From the NCBI RefSeq assembly GCF_900636545.1, contig NZ_LR134290.1, positions 4,216,001 to 4,280,000 on the forward strand: a DNA stretch of 64,000 bases, given 5' to 3'. Origin of the DNA: Pseudomonas mendocina (lineage in GTDB: Bacteria; Pseudomonadota; Gammaproteobacteria; Pseudomonadales; Pseudomonadaceae). The notes under the pieces were generated by a model. That model was not told the origin of the DNA. It was given only the letters and a program-made list of their open reading frames with translations, and did not search any database. The position numbers and the translations under genes were made by a program. Shown piece after piece: positions 37,907 through 47,282 of this stretch. How positions within the stretch are numbered: position 1 is the stretch's first letter; each line of letters begins with the position of its first letter.

Positions 37907-39085
37907 ATGCGTGAAGTCGTGATAGTCGCTGCCTGCCGTACCGCCATCGGCAGCTTCCAGGGTGCGTTGAGCCGCACGCCCGCACCGCAACTGGGCGCCG
38001 CGGTGATCCGTGAACTGCTCGCTCGCACCGGCATTGCAGGCGAACAGATCGACGAGGTGATTCTCGGTCAGGTGCTCACCGCAGGCAGCGGGCAGAACCC
38101 GGCCCGGCAGAGCGTGCTGCTCGCCGGTCTGCCACATACGGTGCCAGCCATGACCCTGAACAAGGTCTGCGGCTCCGGCCTCAAGGCGGTGATCCTCGGC
38201 GCTCAGGCCATTCATGGCGGCGATGCCGAGATCATCATCGCCGGCGGCCAGGAAAACATGAGCCTGGCGCCCTATGTCATGCCCGGCGCCCGCAGCGGTC
38301 TGCGCATGGGCCATGCACAACTGGTCGACACGATGATCCAGGACGGCCTGTGGGACGCCTTCAACAACTACCACATGGGCATCACTGCAGAGAATCTGGC
38401 CGAGCAGTACGGCGTCACCCGCGCCGAGCAGGACGCCTTCGCCCTGCGTTCGCAGCAGCGTGCCCAGGCCGCCATCGACGCCGGACGCTTCGCCGGCGAG
38501 ATCGTCCCGGTGGAAGTCCCCCAGCGCGGCGCCGAACCACTGCGTTTTGACCAGGATGAGCAACCGCGCGCCGGCACCAGCCTGGACAGCCTCGGCAAAC
38601 TGCGTCCGGCGTTCAAGAATGACGGTACGGTGACCGCCGGCAATGCCTCGACACTCAACGACGGCGCCGCTGCCGTACTGCTGATGAGCGCCGAGAAGGC
38701 AAATGAACTGCAACTGCCGATCCTTGCGCGCATCGCCGCACACGCCAGCGCCGGGGTCGATCCCGCGGTAATGGGCATCGGACCGGTGTTCGCCAGCTGC
38801 AAGGCGCTGGAGCGTGCTGGCTGGAGCCTGGAACAGCTCGACCTGATCGAGGCCAACGAAGCCTTCGCCGCCCAGGCCATCGCCGTCGGCCGCGAACTGC
38901 ATTGGGACAGCGCCAAGGTCAATGTCAACGGTGGTGCCATCGCCCTCGGCCATCCCATCGGCGCTTCCGGCTGCCGCATCCTGGTCAGCCTGATCCACGA
39001 GATGCAGCGCCGCGACGCCCGCCGTGGCCTGGCCACCCTGTGCATCGGTGGCGGCCAGGGTGTGGCCCTGGCCATCGAACGCTGA
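37907..39085 (+). CDS. Acetyl-CoA acetyltransferase (thiolase)
   Basis: 392-residue thiolase II type enzyme. Active-site Cys in [13 protein letters not shown] (about C88), His in [14 protein letters not shown] and the second Cys in [11 protein letters not shown]. It either cleaves acetoacetyl-CoA/3-ketoacyl-CoA in degradation or makes acetoacetyl-CoA; the context of an acyl-CoA synthetase and dehydrogenase favours degradation. Could be called atoB or phaA. Followed 38 bases later by the metallo-hydrolase gene. Confidence 0.93.
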   Translation: MREVVIVAACRTAIGSFQGALSRTPAPQLGAAVIRELLARTGIAGEQIDEVILGQVLTAGSGQNPARQSVLLAGLPHTVPAMTLNKVCGSGLKAVILGAQAIHGGDAEIIIAGGQENMSLAPYVMPGARSGLRMGHAQLVDTMIQDGLWDAFNNYHMGITAENLAEQYGVTRAEQDAFALRSQQRAQAAIDAGRFAGEIVPVEVPQRGAEPLRFDQDEQPRAGTSLDSLGKLRPAFKNDGTVTAGNASTLNDGAAAVLLMSAEKANELQLPILARIAAHASAGVDPAVMGIGPVFASCKALERAGWSLEQLDLIEANEAFAAQAIAVGRELHWDSAKVNVNGGAIALGHPIGASGCRILVSLIHEMQRRDARRGLATLCIGGGQGVALAIER

Positions 39086-39123
39086 AACAATCGCCGCGAA
39101 CGGACAAGAACAAGAGAAACCCC

Positions 39124-39990
39124 ATGCGAACCCTGACCACTCTGACCGGCAACAGCCAGAAACTTGATGGCGGCGCCATGTTCGGCAACGCGCCCAAGGC
39201 CCTCTGGCAGCGCTGGATGCCGGCCGACGAACTGAACCGCATCGACCTCGGCTGCCGCGCCCTGCTGGTGCAGGAAGACGAGCGCAACATCCTTGTCGAG
39301 ACCGGCATCGGCGCCTTCTTCAGCCCCGAGCTGAAACAGCGCTTCGGCGTGCAGGAGGATCGTCACGTGCTGCTCGACAGCTTGGCAGCCGTGGGCCTGA
39401 GCGATGCCGACATCGATATCGTGGTGCTGACCCACCTGCACTTCGACCATGCCGGCGGCCTGCTCGCCGCCTGGCAGGACGGTCAGCCGGCGCGCCTGCT
39501 GTTTCCCAACGCGCGCCTCATCACCGGCCGGCGCCAATGGCAGCGCGCTTGCAAGCCACACGCCCGCGATAAAGCCTCCTATATCCCGGAACTGCTGTAT
39601 CTGCTGGAGAACAGCGGTCGCCTGCATTTGATCGAAGAAACCGAGCACTGCGAATTGCTAGGCACCGACTGGCGCCTGCACTGGAGCGATGGCCACACCC
39701 CGGGCCAGTTGCTACCGGAAGTAGTCATGCCGGGCGGGCCGGTGGTGTTTCCCGGAGACCTGATCCCCGGTGCGCCCTGGGTGCATCTGCCGATCACCAT
39801 GGGTTACGACCGCTTCCCCGAAGGCTTGATCGAGGAAAAGGAAGCGCTGCTCAGCGACCTGTTCTCGCGCGGCGGCCGGCTGGTATTCACCCACGACCCG
39901 GACGTGGCCATGGGCCGGTTAACACGAGACGAAAAAGGCCGCTACGGGCTCGATGAGGCAGTAAAAGCAGCGCATCTGCTGGCAAACTGA
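39124..39990 (+). CDS. MBL-fold metallo-hydrolase
   Basis: 288-residue metallo-beta-lactamase fold protein with the metal-binding motif LTHLHFDHAGG (HxHxDH) and further His/Asp ligands in WSDGHTPGQ, FPGDLIPG and FTHDPD. No signal peptide, so cytoplasmic. It may act as a thioesterase or quinone-type hydrolase in the preceding pathway; this is inference from position. Followed by a terminator. Confidence 0.85.
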   Translation: MRTLTTLTGNSQKLDGGAMFGNAPKALWQRWMPADELNRIDLGCRALLVQEDERNILVETGIGAFFSPELKQRFGVQEDRHVLLDSLAAVGLSDADIDIVVLTHLHFDHAGGLLAAWQDGQPARLLFPNARLITGRRQWQRACKPHARDKASYIPELLYLLENSGRLHLIEETEHCELLGTDWRLHWSDGHTPGQLLPEVVMPGGPVVFPGDLIPGAPWVHLPITMGYDRFPEGLIEEKEALLSDLFSRGGRLVFTHDPDVAMGRLTRDEKGRYGLDEAVKAAHLLAN

Positions 39991-40011
39991 CGCCATCAGG
40001 CCTTGACGTGC

Positions 40012-40046
40012 CGGCCATGCAGCGCGAGCATGGCCGCTTGTTTTTT
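40012..40046 (+). terminator. Terminator after MBL-fold hydrolase
   Basis: Stem CGGCCATGC (40012-40020) with GCATGGCCG (40028-40036), 7-base loop, then CTTGTTTTTT. Confidence 0.88.
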
Positions 40047-40152
40047 CGCCGTGGTCACGACCACACCAGCGCCCCATGAAGGGGCTGCGCCTGGCCAGCA
40101 TCAGGCTGGCCACCGTGTCGTGCCCACCTCGACAGCACTGGGGAACCGCTTC

Positions 40153-40632
40153 ATGAGCCTGGCCTCTGTACGCGCCTTCTTCGCCGCCAAGGCGCCCGAC
40201 ATCACGATCATCGAACTGCAAACCAGCACCGCTACCGTGGCGCTGGCGGCTGAGGCGCATGGTGTGGCACCGGGACAGATCGCCAAGACCCTGGCCTTTC
40301 GTATCGCCGAACGCGACGTGCTGATAGTTGCGCGCGGTGACGCACGCATCGACAACCGCAAGATGAAGGAATGCTTCGGCGCCAAGGCGCGCATGCTCGA
40401 TGCGCAGACGGTAGTGGAACTGACCAGCCACCCAGTCGGCGGTGTTTGCCCGTTCGGCCTGGCCACGCCGCTCAGCGTCTACTGCGACCGTTCGCTACTG
40501 GCTTTCGACGAAGTGCTGCCGGCCGCTGGCGCTACTCACAGCGCCGTGCGCATCGCCCCGCAGCGCATGGCCGAACTGGTGGACGCCGAGTGGATCGACG
40601 TCTGCCAGGAAGTGGAGACCGAGACCTGCTGA
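40153..40632 (+). CDS. YbaK/EbsC-type aminoacyl-tRNA deacylase
   Basis: 159-residue protein of the YbaK/ProX family that hydrolyses mischarged tRNA (for YbaK, Cys-tRNA-Pro). Family features: QIAKTLAFR, VLIVARGDARIDNRKMKE (with the invariant Lys) and HPVGGVCPFGLA (the GGVxPFG motif). The exact tRNA specificity cannot be read. The start at 40153 is the family N-terminus; the frame is open upstream without homology. Convergent with the small lipoprotein gene. Confidence 0.88.
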   Translation: MSLASVRAFFAAKAPDITIIELQTSTATVALAAEAHGVAPGQIAKTLAFRIAERDVLIVARGDARIDNRKMKECFGAKARMLDAQTVVELTSHPVGGVCPFGLATPLSVYCDRSLLAFDEVLPAAGATHSAVRIAPQRMAELVDAEWIDVCQEVETETC

Positions 40633-40655
40633 GCAGCACGCGCACCGAGGCATTT

Positions 40656-40672
40656 CCCGGATTGCATCCGGG
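40656..40672. terminator. Palindrome between convergent genes
   Basis: CCCGGAT-TGC-ATCCGGG lies 24 bases after the YbaK-type stop and 34 before the lipoprotein stop. It could form a short hairpin on either strand but has no clear T-run. Confidence 0.45.
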
Positions 40673-40706
40673 GCTGGGCTATCAGAGAGGGGCATATCGC
40701 GTTGGC

Positions 40707-40994
40707 CTACAGCCCGCCGCTAACCCCAAGATTGACACCAAGCGCAGTAGCCAGCGAAAACGGCAGCAGCAGGGTATCGAGCAGCGCACTGCCCGGCAGA
40801 TCCAGCCCGGGATAGCTCGGTGCTTCGGCGCCGAAACGGTCCAGCGGGCAGCAACCACCATTGATCGCGTACCAATCCAGCCGTGTGCCGGCGTAGACCA
40901 CCGGCGCACCAAGCTTGGCTGCATCCAGGGTGCGCACGGTGGCACAGCCGCTCAGGCTCAGCAGCGCCAGGCCGGCGACCAGCCCTCGCCTCAT
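40707..40994 (-). CDS. YceK/YidQ family lipoprotein
   Basis: 95-residue predicted lipoprotein with lipobox LSGC (Cys17) followed by ATVRTLD. Family features: YAGTRLDWYAINGG and a C-terminal LPGSALLDTLLLPFSLATAL. Function unknown; family members are small outer-membrane or periplasm-facing lipoproteins. Start overlaps the stop of the DUF2845 gene by four bases. Confidence 0.83.
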   Translation of the reverse strand: MRRGLVAGLALLSLSGCATVRTLDAAKLGAPVVYAGTRLDWYAINGGCCPLDRFGAEAPSYPGLDLPGSALLDTLLLPFSLATALGVNLGVSGGL

Positions 40995-41281
40995 CCGCGC
41001 GTGACCCGGATTTCGACCAACTTGCCGTCGAGAAAGCGCAGGTAACGATACATGCCGTTGCTTGGCCCGTAGACCCACTGCTCCACGGTTACCCCGCCAC
41101 CTTGCGGACTGCTGGGTGGGATCACCTCGCGGTGGTCAGGCTCGCCGCATTTGCGTCGGACATCCACCGTCAGATCGCCCTCGTTTATCAGGGTAGTGCC
41201 GCAGCGCATCGAAGCCTGCGCAGCAGGCATCATGGAAAGGGCCAACAGGCAGCCCAACAGGTAACGATTGGCCATGGACAT
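40991..41281 (-). CDS. DUF2845 periplasmic protein
   Basis: 96-residue secreted protein: signal peptide ending AQAS, then MRCGTTLINEGDLTVDVRRKCGEPDHRE, the DUF2845 pattern with two Cys that could form a disulfide, and EQWVYGPSNGMYRYLRFLDGKLVEIR. Function unknown. In a coupled pair with the following lipoprotein, and eight bases after the ubiX stop, so read-through from mpl-ubiX is likely. Confidence 0.83.
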   Translation of the reverse strand: MSMANRYLLGCLLALSMMPAAQASMRCGTTLINEGDLTVDVRRKCGEPDHREVIPPSSPQGGGVTVEQWVYGPSNGMYRYLRFLDGKLVEIRVTRG

Positions 41282-41289
41282 TGATCTCC

Positions 41290-41919
41290 CTATTCGTCCG
41301 ACACCATATGATGCTCGCCCCAGCGGGGGAGCATGTCCTGGGGTACGCCCAGGCAGTTGAGGATACGCGCAACCACGAAATCCACCAGATCATCCAGCGT
41401 CTGCGGCTGATGATAGAAGCCGGGTGAAGCCGGCAGAATGGTCACACCCAGATTCGACAGCTTGAGCATGTTCTCCAGATGGATGCTCGAATACGGCGCC
41501 TCACGCGGCACCAGAATCAGCTGGCGACGCTCCTTGAGCGCCACGTCGGCGGCGCGCTCGATCAGATTGTTACAGGCCCCCGCAGCGATCGCCGACAAGG
41601 TGCCGGTGCTGCACGGCACTATCACCATGGCCGTTGGCGCGCCGGAGCCGGAGGCGGCCGGGGCCATCCAGTCTTCCTTGCCATAGACGCGGATCTGCCC
41701 TGGCGCCGCGCCGGTGTATTCGGTGAGGAACTGCGCCATGGACTGCGGCTTGGCCGGCAACGCCACGTCGGTCTCGGTGGCCATCACCAGTTGCGCGGCC
41801 TTGGAAATCAGGAAGTGCACTTCACGCTCCTCCTGCACCAGACAGTCGAGCAGGCGCAGGCCATATTGCGCGCCCGAGGCGCCGGTCATGGCCAGGGTGA
41901 TGCGTTCCGGACCAGACAT
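41290..41919 (-). CDS. ubiX: Flavin prenyltransferase UbiX
   Basis: Makes prenylated FMN, the cofactor of UbiD-type decarboxylases used in ubiquinone synthesis. The 209-residue product has the family motifs LAMTGASGAQYGLRLL, VPCSTGTLSAIAAGACNNLIERAADVALKERRQLILVPREAPYSSIHLENML and LPASPGFYHQPQTLDDLVDFVVARIL. ATG immediately follows the mpl stop (TAA-ATG), implying coupled translation. Confidence 0.96.
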   Translation of the reverse strand: MSGPERITLAMTGASGAQYGLRLLDCLVQEEREVHFLISKAAQLVMATETDVALPAKPQSMAQFLTEYTGAAPGQIRVYGKEDWMAPAASGSGAPTAMVIVPCSTGTLSAIAAGACNNLIERAADVALKERRQLILVPREAPYSSIHLENMLKLSNLGVTILPASPGFYHQPQTLDDLVDFVVARILNCLGVPQDMLPRWGEHHMVSDE

Positions 41920-43275
41920 TTATCCCTCCAGCGCTGCTGCCAGCTTGCCATGCAGGCCGCCGAAGCCGCCGTTGCTCATGATTACCACCTGGGTGCCGGG
42001 GCGCGCCAGGGCCTTCACGCCGTCGATGATCGACTCCAGCGAGTCGCATACCCGCGTCGGATTACGCGCCTGCGCCACGGTGGCGGCCAGGTCCCAGCCA
42101 AGATTCGGCGGCGCATACCAGAACACCACATCGGCGTGCTCGGCGGATTCGGCCAGGCCGTCACGATGGGCGCCGAGCTTCATGGAATTGGAGCGCGGTT
42201 CGATCACGGCGATCACTTGGGTATCGTCGCCGACACGCTTGCGCAGGCCATCGAGCGTGGTGGCGATGGCCGTGGGGTGGTGGGCGAAGTCATCGAAAAT
42301 GGTCACACCGTTCACCTCGGCGACCTTTTCCATACGCCGCTTGGCGTTGATGAACTGGCCCAGCGCCTCGATACCCAGCGCCGGCACCACACCGACATGA
42401 CGCGCCGCCGCGAGTACGGCCATGGCGTTGGCAACGTTGTGTTGGCCGGTCAGGTTCCACTCAACCGTGCCCTCGACCTTGCCCTCGAAGCTCACTTCGA
42501 AGCGCGAGCCGTCAGCGCTGAGCAGGCGCGCCTGCCATTGCCCGCCTTCACCGGTGGTCTGCACCGGCGTCCAGCAGCCCATCTGGATCACCCGCGCCAG
42601 CGCGGTTTCGTTAGCTGGGTGGATAACCAGGCCTTCGCTCGGAATGATCCGCACCAGGTGGTGGAATTGCCGTTCGATAGCGGCCAGGTCAGGAAAGATA
42701 TCCGCATGATCGAATTCGAGGTTGTTGAGGATCGCCGTGCGTGGGCGGTAGTGAACGAACTTGCTGCGCTTGTCGAAGAAGGCGCTGTCGTACTCGTCGG
42801 CCTCGACCACGAAGAACGGCGTATCGCCCAGCCGCGCGGAAATCCCGAAGTTCTGCGGCACACCGCCAATCAGGAAGCCCGGCGCCATGCCGGCGTGCTC
42901 CAACACCCAGGCCAGCATGCTCGAGCTGCTGGTCTTGCCGTGGGTACCGGCCACCGCCATCACCCAGCGTCCCTGCAGCACGTGGTCGGCCAGCCACTGC
43001 GGGCCGGACACATAGGGCAGCCCCTTGTTGAGTACGTACTCCACCGCCGGATTTCCGCGGCTCATGGCGTTGCCGACCACCACCAGATCGGGCGCCGGCT
43101 GCAGGTGCGCCGGGTCAAAGCCCTGCATCAACTCGATGCCCTGGGCTTCGAGCTGGGTGCTCATGGGCGGATAGACATTGGCGTCGGAACCGGTGACGCG
43201 GTGGCCGAGCTCCTTGGCCAGCACCGCGAGCGAACCCATGAAGGTGCCGCAGATGCCGAGAATATGGATATGCAT
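41920..43275 (-). CDS. mpl: UDP-MurNAc:L-Ala-gamma-D-Glu-meso-DAP ligase
   Basis: Murein tripeptide recycling ligase that joins imported L-Ala-D-Glu-meso-DAP to UDP-MurNAc in the cytoplasm. The 451-residue Mur-ligase product shows IHILGICGTFMGSLAVLAKELGH, P-loop GTHGKTSSSSML and FDDFAHHPTAI, all family signatures. First gene of the mpl-ubiX-DUF2845-lipoprotein unit and divergent from the GNAT gene. Confidence 0.96.
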   Translation of the reverse strand: MHIHILGICGTFMGSLAVLAKELGHRVTGSDANVYPPMSTQLEAQGIELMQGFDPAHLQPAPDLVVVGNAMSRGNPAVEYVLNKGLPYVSGPQWLADHVLQGRWVMAVAGTHGKTSSSSMLAWVLEHAGMAPGFLIGGVPQNFGISARLGDTPFFVVEADEYDSAFFDKRSKFVHYRPRTAILNNLEFDHADIFPDLAAIERQFHHLVRIIPSEGLVIHPANETALARVIQMGCWTPVQTTGEGGQWQARLLSADGSRFEVSFEGKVEGTVEWNLTGQHNVANAMAVLAAARHVGVVPALGIEALGQFINAKRRMEKVAEVNGVTIFDDFAHHPTAIATTLDGLRKRVGDDTQVIAVIEPRSNSMKLGAHRDGLAESAEHADVVFWYAPPNLGWDLAATVAQARNPTRVCDSLESIIDGVKALARPGTQVVIMSNGGFGGLHGKLAAALEG

Positions 43276-43522
43276 GAATGACCTCTATGAAGCCCGACGC
43301 AGGGGCGGTGAAGCGATGGCCGCAGGTTAGCACAGCCCCCATCGGGCGGCTGCTGCGCCCTGTTCAGACAAGGACGCGAAAACCAAGTTGCCGGACAAGC
43401 GAAAATCAAACGCTTGCTTGGATTGCGCTTTCAACTGGCTTTCAGGCAGCATCGGCTGAACCGCTGGCACAACAGCTGCATCGCCACTCCTGCCCCATTA
43501 CAGAGAGAAGCCGAGGCCCACC

Positions 43523-43978
43523 ATGCGCATCGTCCAAGCCACCCTGGAGCACCTGGACCTGTTGACCCCGCTGTTCGTAAAATACCGCGAGTTCTACAAC
43601 GAGCTGCCCTACCCCGAGTCGTCGCGCAAGTTTCTCGAGAAGCGCTTGCGGCGCAAGGAGTCGGTAATCTACCTGGCCCTGGCCGATGACGAAGACAAGC
43701 TGCTCGGCTTCTGCCAGCTCTACCCCAGCTATTCCTCGCTGTCGCTCAAGCGCGTGTGGATTCTCAACGACATCTACGTGGCCGAGGATGCGCGTCGCCA
43801 ACTGGTCGCTGACCGTCTGCTGCACACCGCCAAGCAGATGGCCAAGGACACCAATGCCGTACGCATGAGGGTGGCCACCAGCCGCGACAACGAGGTGGCG
43901 CAGAAGGTCTATGAGTCCATCGGTTTCGTCGAGGACGAGCAGTTCAAGAACTACGTGCTGCCGATCAATTCCGACTGA
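43523..43978 (+). CDS. GNAT family N-acetyltransferase
   Basis: 151-residue GNAT protein with acetyl-CoA-binding strand and loop RVWILNDIYVAEDARRQLVADRLLHTAKQMAK and C-terminal ESIGFVEDEQFKNYVL. The region matches a common Pseudomonas single-gene acetyltransferase; the substrate is unknown. Downstream of a 247-base divergent intergenic region that contains CAAGCG-N9-CGCTTG (43396-43416), a weak operator candidate. Confidence 0.87.
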   Translation: MRIVQATLEHLDLLTPLFVKYREFYNELPYPESSRKFLEKRLRRKESVIYLALADDEDKLLGFCQLYPSYSSLSLKRVWILNDIYVAEDARRQLVADRLLHTAKQMAKDTNAVRMRVATSRDNEVAQKVYESIGFVEDEQFKNYVLPINSD

Positions 43979-44005
43979 TCGCGTCATCGCTACGGCGGCT
44001 AGCCA

Positions 44006-45589
44006 TCAGCCACCGATGCTGACCAGCAACCCCAACAGCAGCGGTAACACCACCAGCCCCAGTGCCGCCAGGCGTGCGGGCTGCAGGGGCGCACGTCGCA
44101 GCGCCTGACTGCGACGGCCCTGCAATGGCTGCTGCAGCGCCAGCTGAAACTCCGAAAGAGCCTCGAACCGCGCCTGTGGCTGCGGCGCCAGCGCTCGAGC
44201 CAATACCCCATCCCAGCCCTGCGGCACCAGAACGGCGAAGCTGGCCAGGGGCACGTAGCAGTGACCGGGGCCGACATCCTCGCGCGCCGCTTCGGGCCAT
44301 TGCCCGCACATCAGCCAATAGACCAGAGCCGCCAGGGCGAACTGATCCGCACGGCCGTCCAGCGCACGACCGCCCCGCAGTTCGGGTGCCAGCGGCACCG
44401 CCTGCGCAGGTAAAGGCTGACGCGCAACGCCCGGTAGAATCGCCGCTGCACCGGGCAACAACATCACCTGTCCGTCATCACCGAGCAGAATCTGCCTGGG
44501 GTTGAGCCACAGTCCCTGCATGCCGCGGCGTTGCAGTGAACGCACAGCGGCGATCAATTGCGTCACCGTCCGTAGTAACGTCTGCGTATCCGGCGCACCC
44601 CGCGCCGCCACCCAGTCGTACAGGTTACGCATGCCGCGTGGCGGCTTGGCCAGCAACAGGTAAGCATGGCTGCGTGCCTCATGCGTCGACAGTATCTGCG
44701 GCAGGGCCTGTTGCGGGCTGCGGCGCAAGGCCCACTCACGCTGCCAGAAGACTTCGTCGACCTCTTCATCGGCGAACCACAGCACGGCCTCACGCCCGCT
44801 GGCCTCACGACCGACGAACATGCGCCCCGGCGGGCCATAAGGGCATTGGCGCAAAAGCGTCCAGCCATCGAGCTGCTGGCCACAGGCGACCTGCCCAAGC
44901 GCCGGTTGCACCGCCATGGGAGGCGGGACAGGTAGGCACTGGTTTTCACCGACACGCAGCAATACCGCAGCACCTGGGGCCTGCAGCATGGGCTGTAGCA
45001 GCCCATTCAACGTGGTTTCCACTTGAGCGTGCAGTGGTTGCAGATCGCTGACGTCGAGCAACGGCTGCGGTGCCAGGAGCAGATGCTCACCTCGCCTCGG
45101 CAAAAGACTGTGCTGGACCAGCGCCAGCTCGGCTTGCGTGCCCAGGGCCTGGCCTTCGCGCCCGGGCAGTATCTGCAGACCATTTGCCTGCGCCCGCGCC
45201 AGGCCGACGCTGCCGGCCTGCAGGAACTGTAACTCGTCGCCCTGAACCAGCAGCATACCGGCATGCAGTTCGGCGATACCGCGCCCGGCCTGCCGGCGGC
45301 GAAACAGTTGTAGATTCAGCGCCGCCAACACTTGCCGTGCCGCCTGGGTTTCACTCCAGCTTTGCGGTGTGCAACGAAAATCGGCGAACAGCGCATCGAG
45401 TTGACGCTCCAGGCTTTGCACCACCTCGGGGCAGTGGCGCGCCCAAAGGAGCATGACCAGCAATAGCGGCGGGCGCTGCTGACGTCCGGCCAGCCACATT
45501 GCCCGAGCCCGCGCGGCCTGGTGCGGCAAGTCAATCCCGGCGCCGGATGCCAGGGTGATTCCGGGATGTTCCAGCAATTGCAGCGCCAT
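44006..45589 (-). CDS. Degenerate PPM phosphatase-pseudokinase membrane protein
   Basis: 527-residue protein with the outline of the bacterial bifunctional Ser/Thr phosphatase-kinase family (PPM domain about 1-235, kinase-like domain about 250-500, C-terminal transmembrane helix LAALGLVVLPLLLGLLVSI). Catalytic residues look lost in both parts: the PPM DGxG metal motifs are absent from the N-terminal half, and in the kinase-like half the HRDxKxxN catalytic loop is replaced by LWLNPRQILLGDDGQ and the DFG by LLPGAA. APE-like PLAPELRGG and DQFALAALVYWLMCGQWP, typical of kinase subdomains VIII-IX, remain. It may be a tail-anchored scaffold or sensor. Convergent with the GNAT gene and divergent from mtfA. 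Confidence 0.7.
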   Translation of the reverse strand: MALQLLEHPGITLASGAGIDLPHQAARARAMWLAGRQQRPPLLLVMLLWARHCPEVVQSLERQLDALFADFRCTPQSWSETQAARQVLAALNLQLFRRRQAGRGIAELHAGMLLVQGDELQFLQAGSVGLARAQANGLQILPGREGQALGTQAELALVQHSLLPRRGEHLLLAPQPLLDVSDLQPLHAQVETTLNGLLQPMLQAPGAAVLLRVGENQCLPVPPPMAVQPALGQVACGQQLDGWTLLRQCPYGPPGRMFVGREASGREAVLWFADEEVDEVFWQREWALRRSPQQALPQILSTHEARSHAYLLLAKPPRGMRNLYDWVAARGAPDTQTLLRTVTQLIAAVRSLQRRGMQGLWLNPRQILLGDDGQVMLLPGAAAILPGVARQPLPAQAVPLAPELRGGRALDGRADQFALAALVYWLMCGQWPEAAREDVGPGHCYVPLASFAVLVPQGWDGVLARALAPQPQARFEALSEFQLALQQPLQGRRSQALRRAPLQPARLAALGLVVLPLLLGLLVSIGG

Positions 45590-45703
45590 GCTCAGCCCTC
45601 CTGCTGCAGCGAAGCTGAGTGTGGCGCTGCAGCCTTTGTGCCGACTTGTCGCCAGGGCCAGGCGCCCTTATGGTGGCCGGATATTTCCAACGAGCCTGCA
45701 TGC

Positions 45704-46531
45704 ATGTGGTCCTTCAAGGCCTGGCGCCGCCGTCGCACCCTCGAACGCAACCCTGTCGACCCCAACCACTGGGCCGAAGTACGCAGGCGTCTGCCCATCC
45801 TCGATGGCCTCGACCGGCACGAAGAGCAGCAACTGCGCGAGCGTGCCGTGCTGTTCCTGCATGACAAGCACCTGACGGCCCTGCCTGGCCTGGAGCTCGG
45901 CCCGGTCGAACACCTGCTGCTGGCCGCCCAGGCGCAACTGCCGCTGCTGCATCTGGGCGATCTGGACTGGTACCAGGGCTTTCACGAGATCGTGCTCTAC
46001 CCGGACGACTTCCTCAGCCCTCAGCGCCACCGCGACGCCAGTGGCGTCGAACACGAATGGGACGACGCCCGTAGCGGCGAGGCCTGGCAGCAGGGGCCGG
46101 TGATCCTTGCCTGGCCCGGTGTCGAGACGAGTGGCGGCTGGGAAGGCTACAACCTGGTGATCCACGAGCTGGCGCACAAGCTGGACATGCTCGAAGGCAG
46201 TGCCAACGGCCTGCCGCCGCTGCACCGCGACATGCGTGTGCAGGACTGGGCCCACGCCATGCAGAGCGCTTATGACGCCCTGAATGCAGAGCTGGATGCC
46301 AACCCCGAAGCGGAAACCGCCATCGACCCGTACGCGGCCGAAGATCCGGCGGAATTCTTTGCCGTGACCAGCGAATACTTCTTCAGCGCCCCGGATCTAC
46401 TGGCCGCTGCCTTTCCCGAGGTCTACCGGCAATTGGCGCTGTTCTATCGCCAGGACACCCTCGCCCGATTGCAACGGCTGCAGGCGGAACACCCCGACTA
46501 CCGGACGGTCGAAACCGCGACCAATGGCTGA
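45704..46531 (+). CDS. mtfA: MtfA family zinc peptidase
   Basis: 275-residue cytosolic metallopeptidase related to E. coli MtfA, which binds the repressor Mlc and has aminopeptidase activity. The zinc motif HELAHKLD (HExxH) and the downstream DPAEFFAVTSEYFF with the third-ligand Glu are present, as is the family N-terminus MWSFKAWRRRR. No Mlc homologue is visible in this window. Start at 45704 is chosen over an out-of-frame ATG at 45700. Confidence 0.9.
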   Translation: MWSFKAWRRRRTLERNPVDPNHWAEVRRRLPILDGLDRHEEQQLRERAVLFLHDKHLTALPGLELGPVEHLLLAAQAQLPLLHLGDLDWYQGFHEIVLYPDDFLSPQRHRDASGVEHEWDDARSGEAWQQGPVILAWPGVETSGGWEGYNLVIHELAHKLDMLEGSANGLPPLHRDMRVQDWAHAMQSAYDALNAELDANPEAETAIDPYAAEDPAEFFAVTSEYFFSAPDLLAAAFPEVYRQLALFYRQDTLARLQRLQAEHPDYRTVETATNG

Positions 46532-46564
46532 TTCACACGGCGTAGTAACGCCATGCGAATACGC

Positions 46565-46570
46565 CTATAA
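46565..46570 (+). promoter_or_regulatory. Probable -10 box of ppa
   Basis: TATAAT, a perfect sigma-70 -10 hexamer, 38 bases upstream of the ppa start. No good -35 hexamer is seen at 17-18 bases spacing (best TAGTAA at 46543). Confidence 0.6.
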
Positions 46571-46608
46571 TGCGCCCCACTTTTTTGGCCCTCCCTGGGA
46601 GTTCACCC

Positions 46609-47136
46609 ATGAGCTACAGCAAGATCCCGGCTGGCAAAGACCTGCCGAACGACATCTACGTCGCCATCGAAATCCCGGCCAACCATGCGCCGATCAAATA
46701 CGAGATCGACCACGACACCGACTGCCTGATGGTCGACCGCTTCATGGCCACCCCAATGTTCTACCCGGCCAACTACGGTTTCATCCCGCACACCCTGGCT
46801 GACGACGGCGACCCCCTCGACGTACTGGTCGTGACTCCTTATCCGGTCGCGCCGGGTTCGGTGATCCGCGCCCGTCCGGTCGGCGTACTGCACATGAGCG
46901 ACGAAGCCGGCGGCGACGCCAAGCTGGTTGCGGTTCCGCACGACAAGCTGACCGTTCTGTACAAGGACGTTCAGGAATACACCGACCTGCCCGCGCTGCT
47001 GATCGAGCAGATCAAGCATTTCTTCGAGAACTACAAGGATCTCGAGAAGGGCAAGTGGGTCAAGGTAGAAGGCTGGGGCGGCGCTGAAGAAGCCCGCGGC
47101 CTGATCAACAAGGCAGTCGCGGCATACCAGAAGTAA
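46609..47136 (+). CDS. ppa: Inorganic pyrophosphatase
   Basis: Hydrolyses pyrophosphate to phosphate, driving biosynthetic reactions. The 175-residue family I enzyme has [15 protein letters not shown], the signature [11 protein letters not shown] with metal-binding Asp residues and [13 protein letters not shown] 46609 is the family start ([18 protein letters not shown]); an upstream in-frame ATG overlaps the -10 box. Ends with a strong terminator. Confidence 0.96.
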   Translation: MSYSKIPAGKDLPNDIYVAIEIPANHAPIKYEIDHDTDCLMVDRFMATPMFYPANYGFIPHTLADDGDPLDVLVVTPYPVAPGSVIRARPVGVLHMSDEAGGDAKLVAVPHDKLTVLYKDVQEYTDLPALLIEQIKHFFENYKDLEKGKWVKVEGWGGAEEARGLINKAVAAYQK

Positions 47137-47151
47137 GCCCTGACACCTCCT

Positions 47152-47178
47152 AAAAGCCGGCCACAAGCCGGCTTTTTT
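47152..47178 (+). terminator. ppa terminator
   Basis: 10-bp stem AAAAGCCGGC/GCCGGCTTTT (47152-47161 with 47167-47176), loop CACAA, followed by T residues. Confidence 0.93.
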
Positions 47179-47282
47179 ATTGCCTTTCGCCAGGCAACCG
47201 GTACACATTCGTGACACCCAGGCAAAAACGGCCGCACGCCGTTATGCTGTAATCGATGAGCAAAACTGATCAGCCAGGCCCA

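Noticed and set aside
43396..43416. CAAGCG-N9-CGCTTG upstream of the GNAT gene as an operator
   Set aside because: Only 6-bp arms with a 9-base spacer; such repeats are expected by chance at this length, so it is mentioned only in the gene entry.
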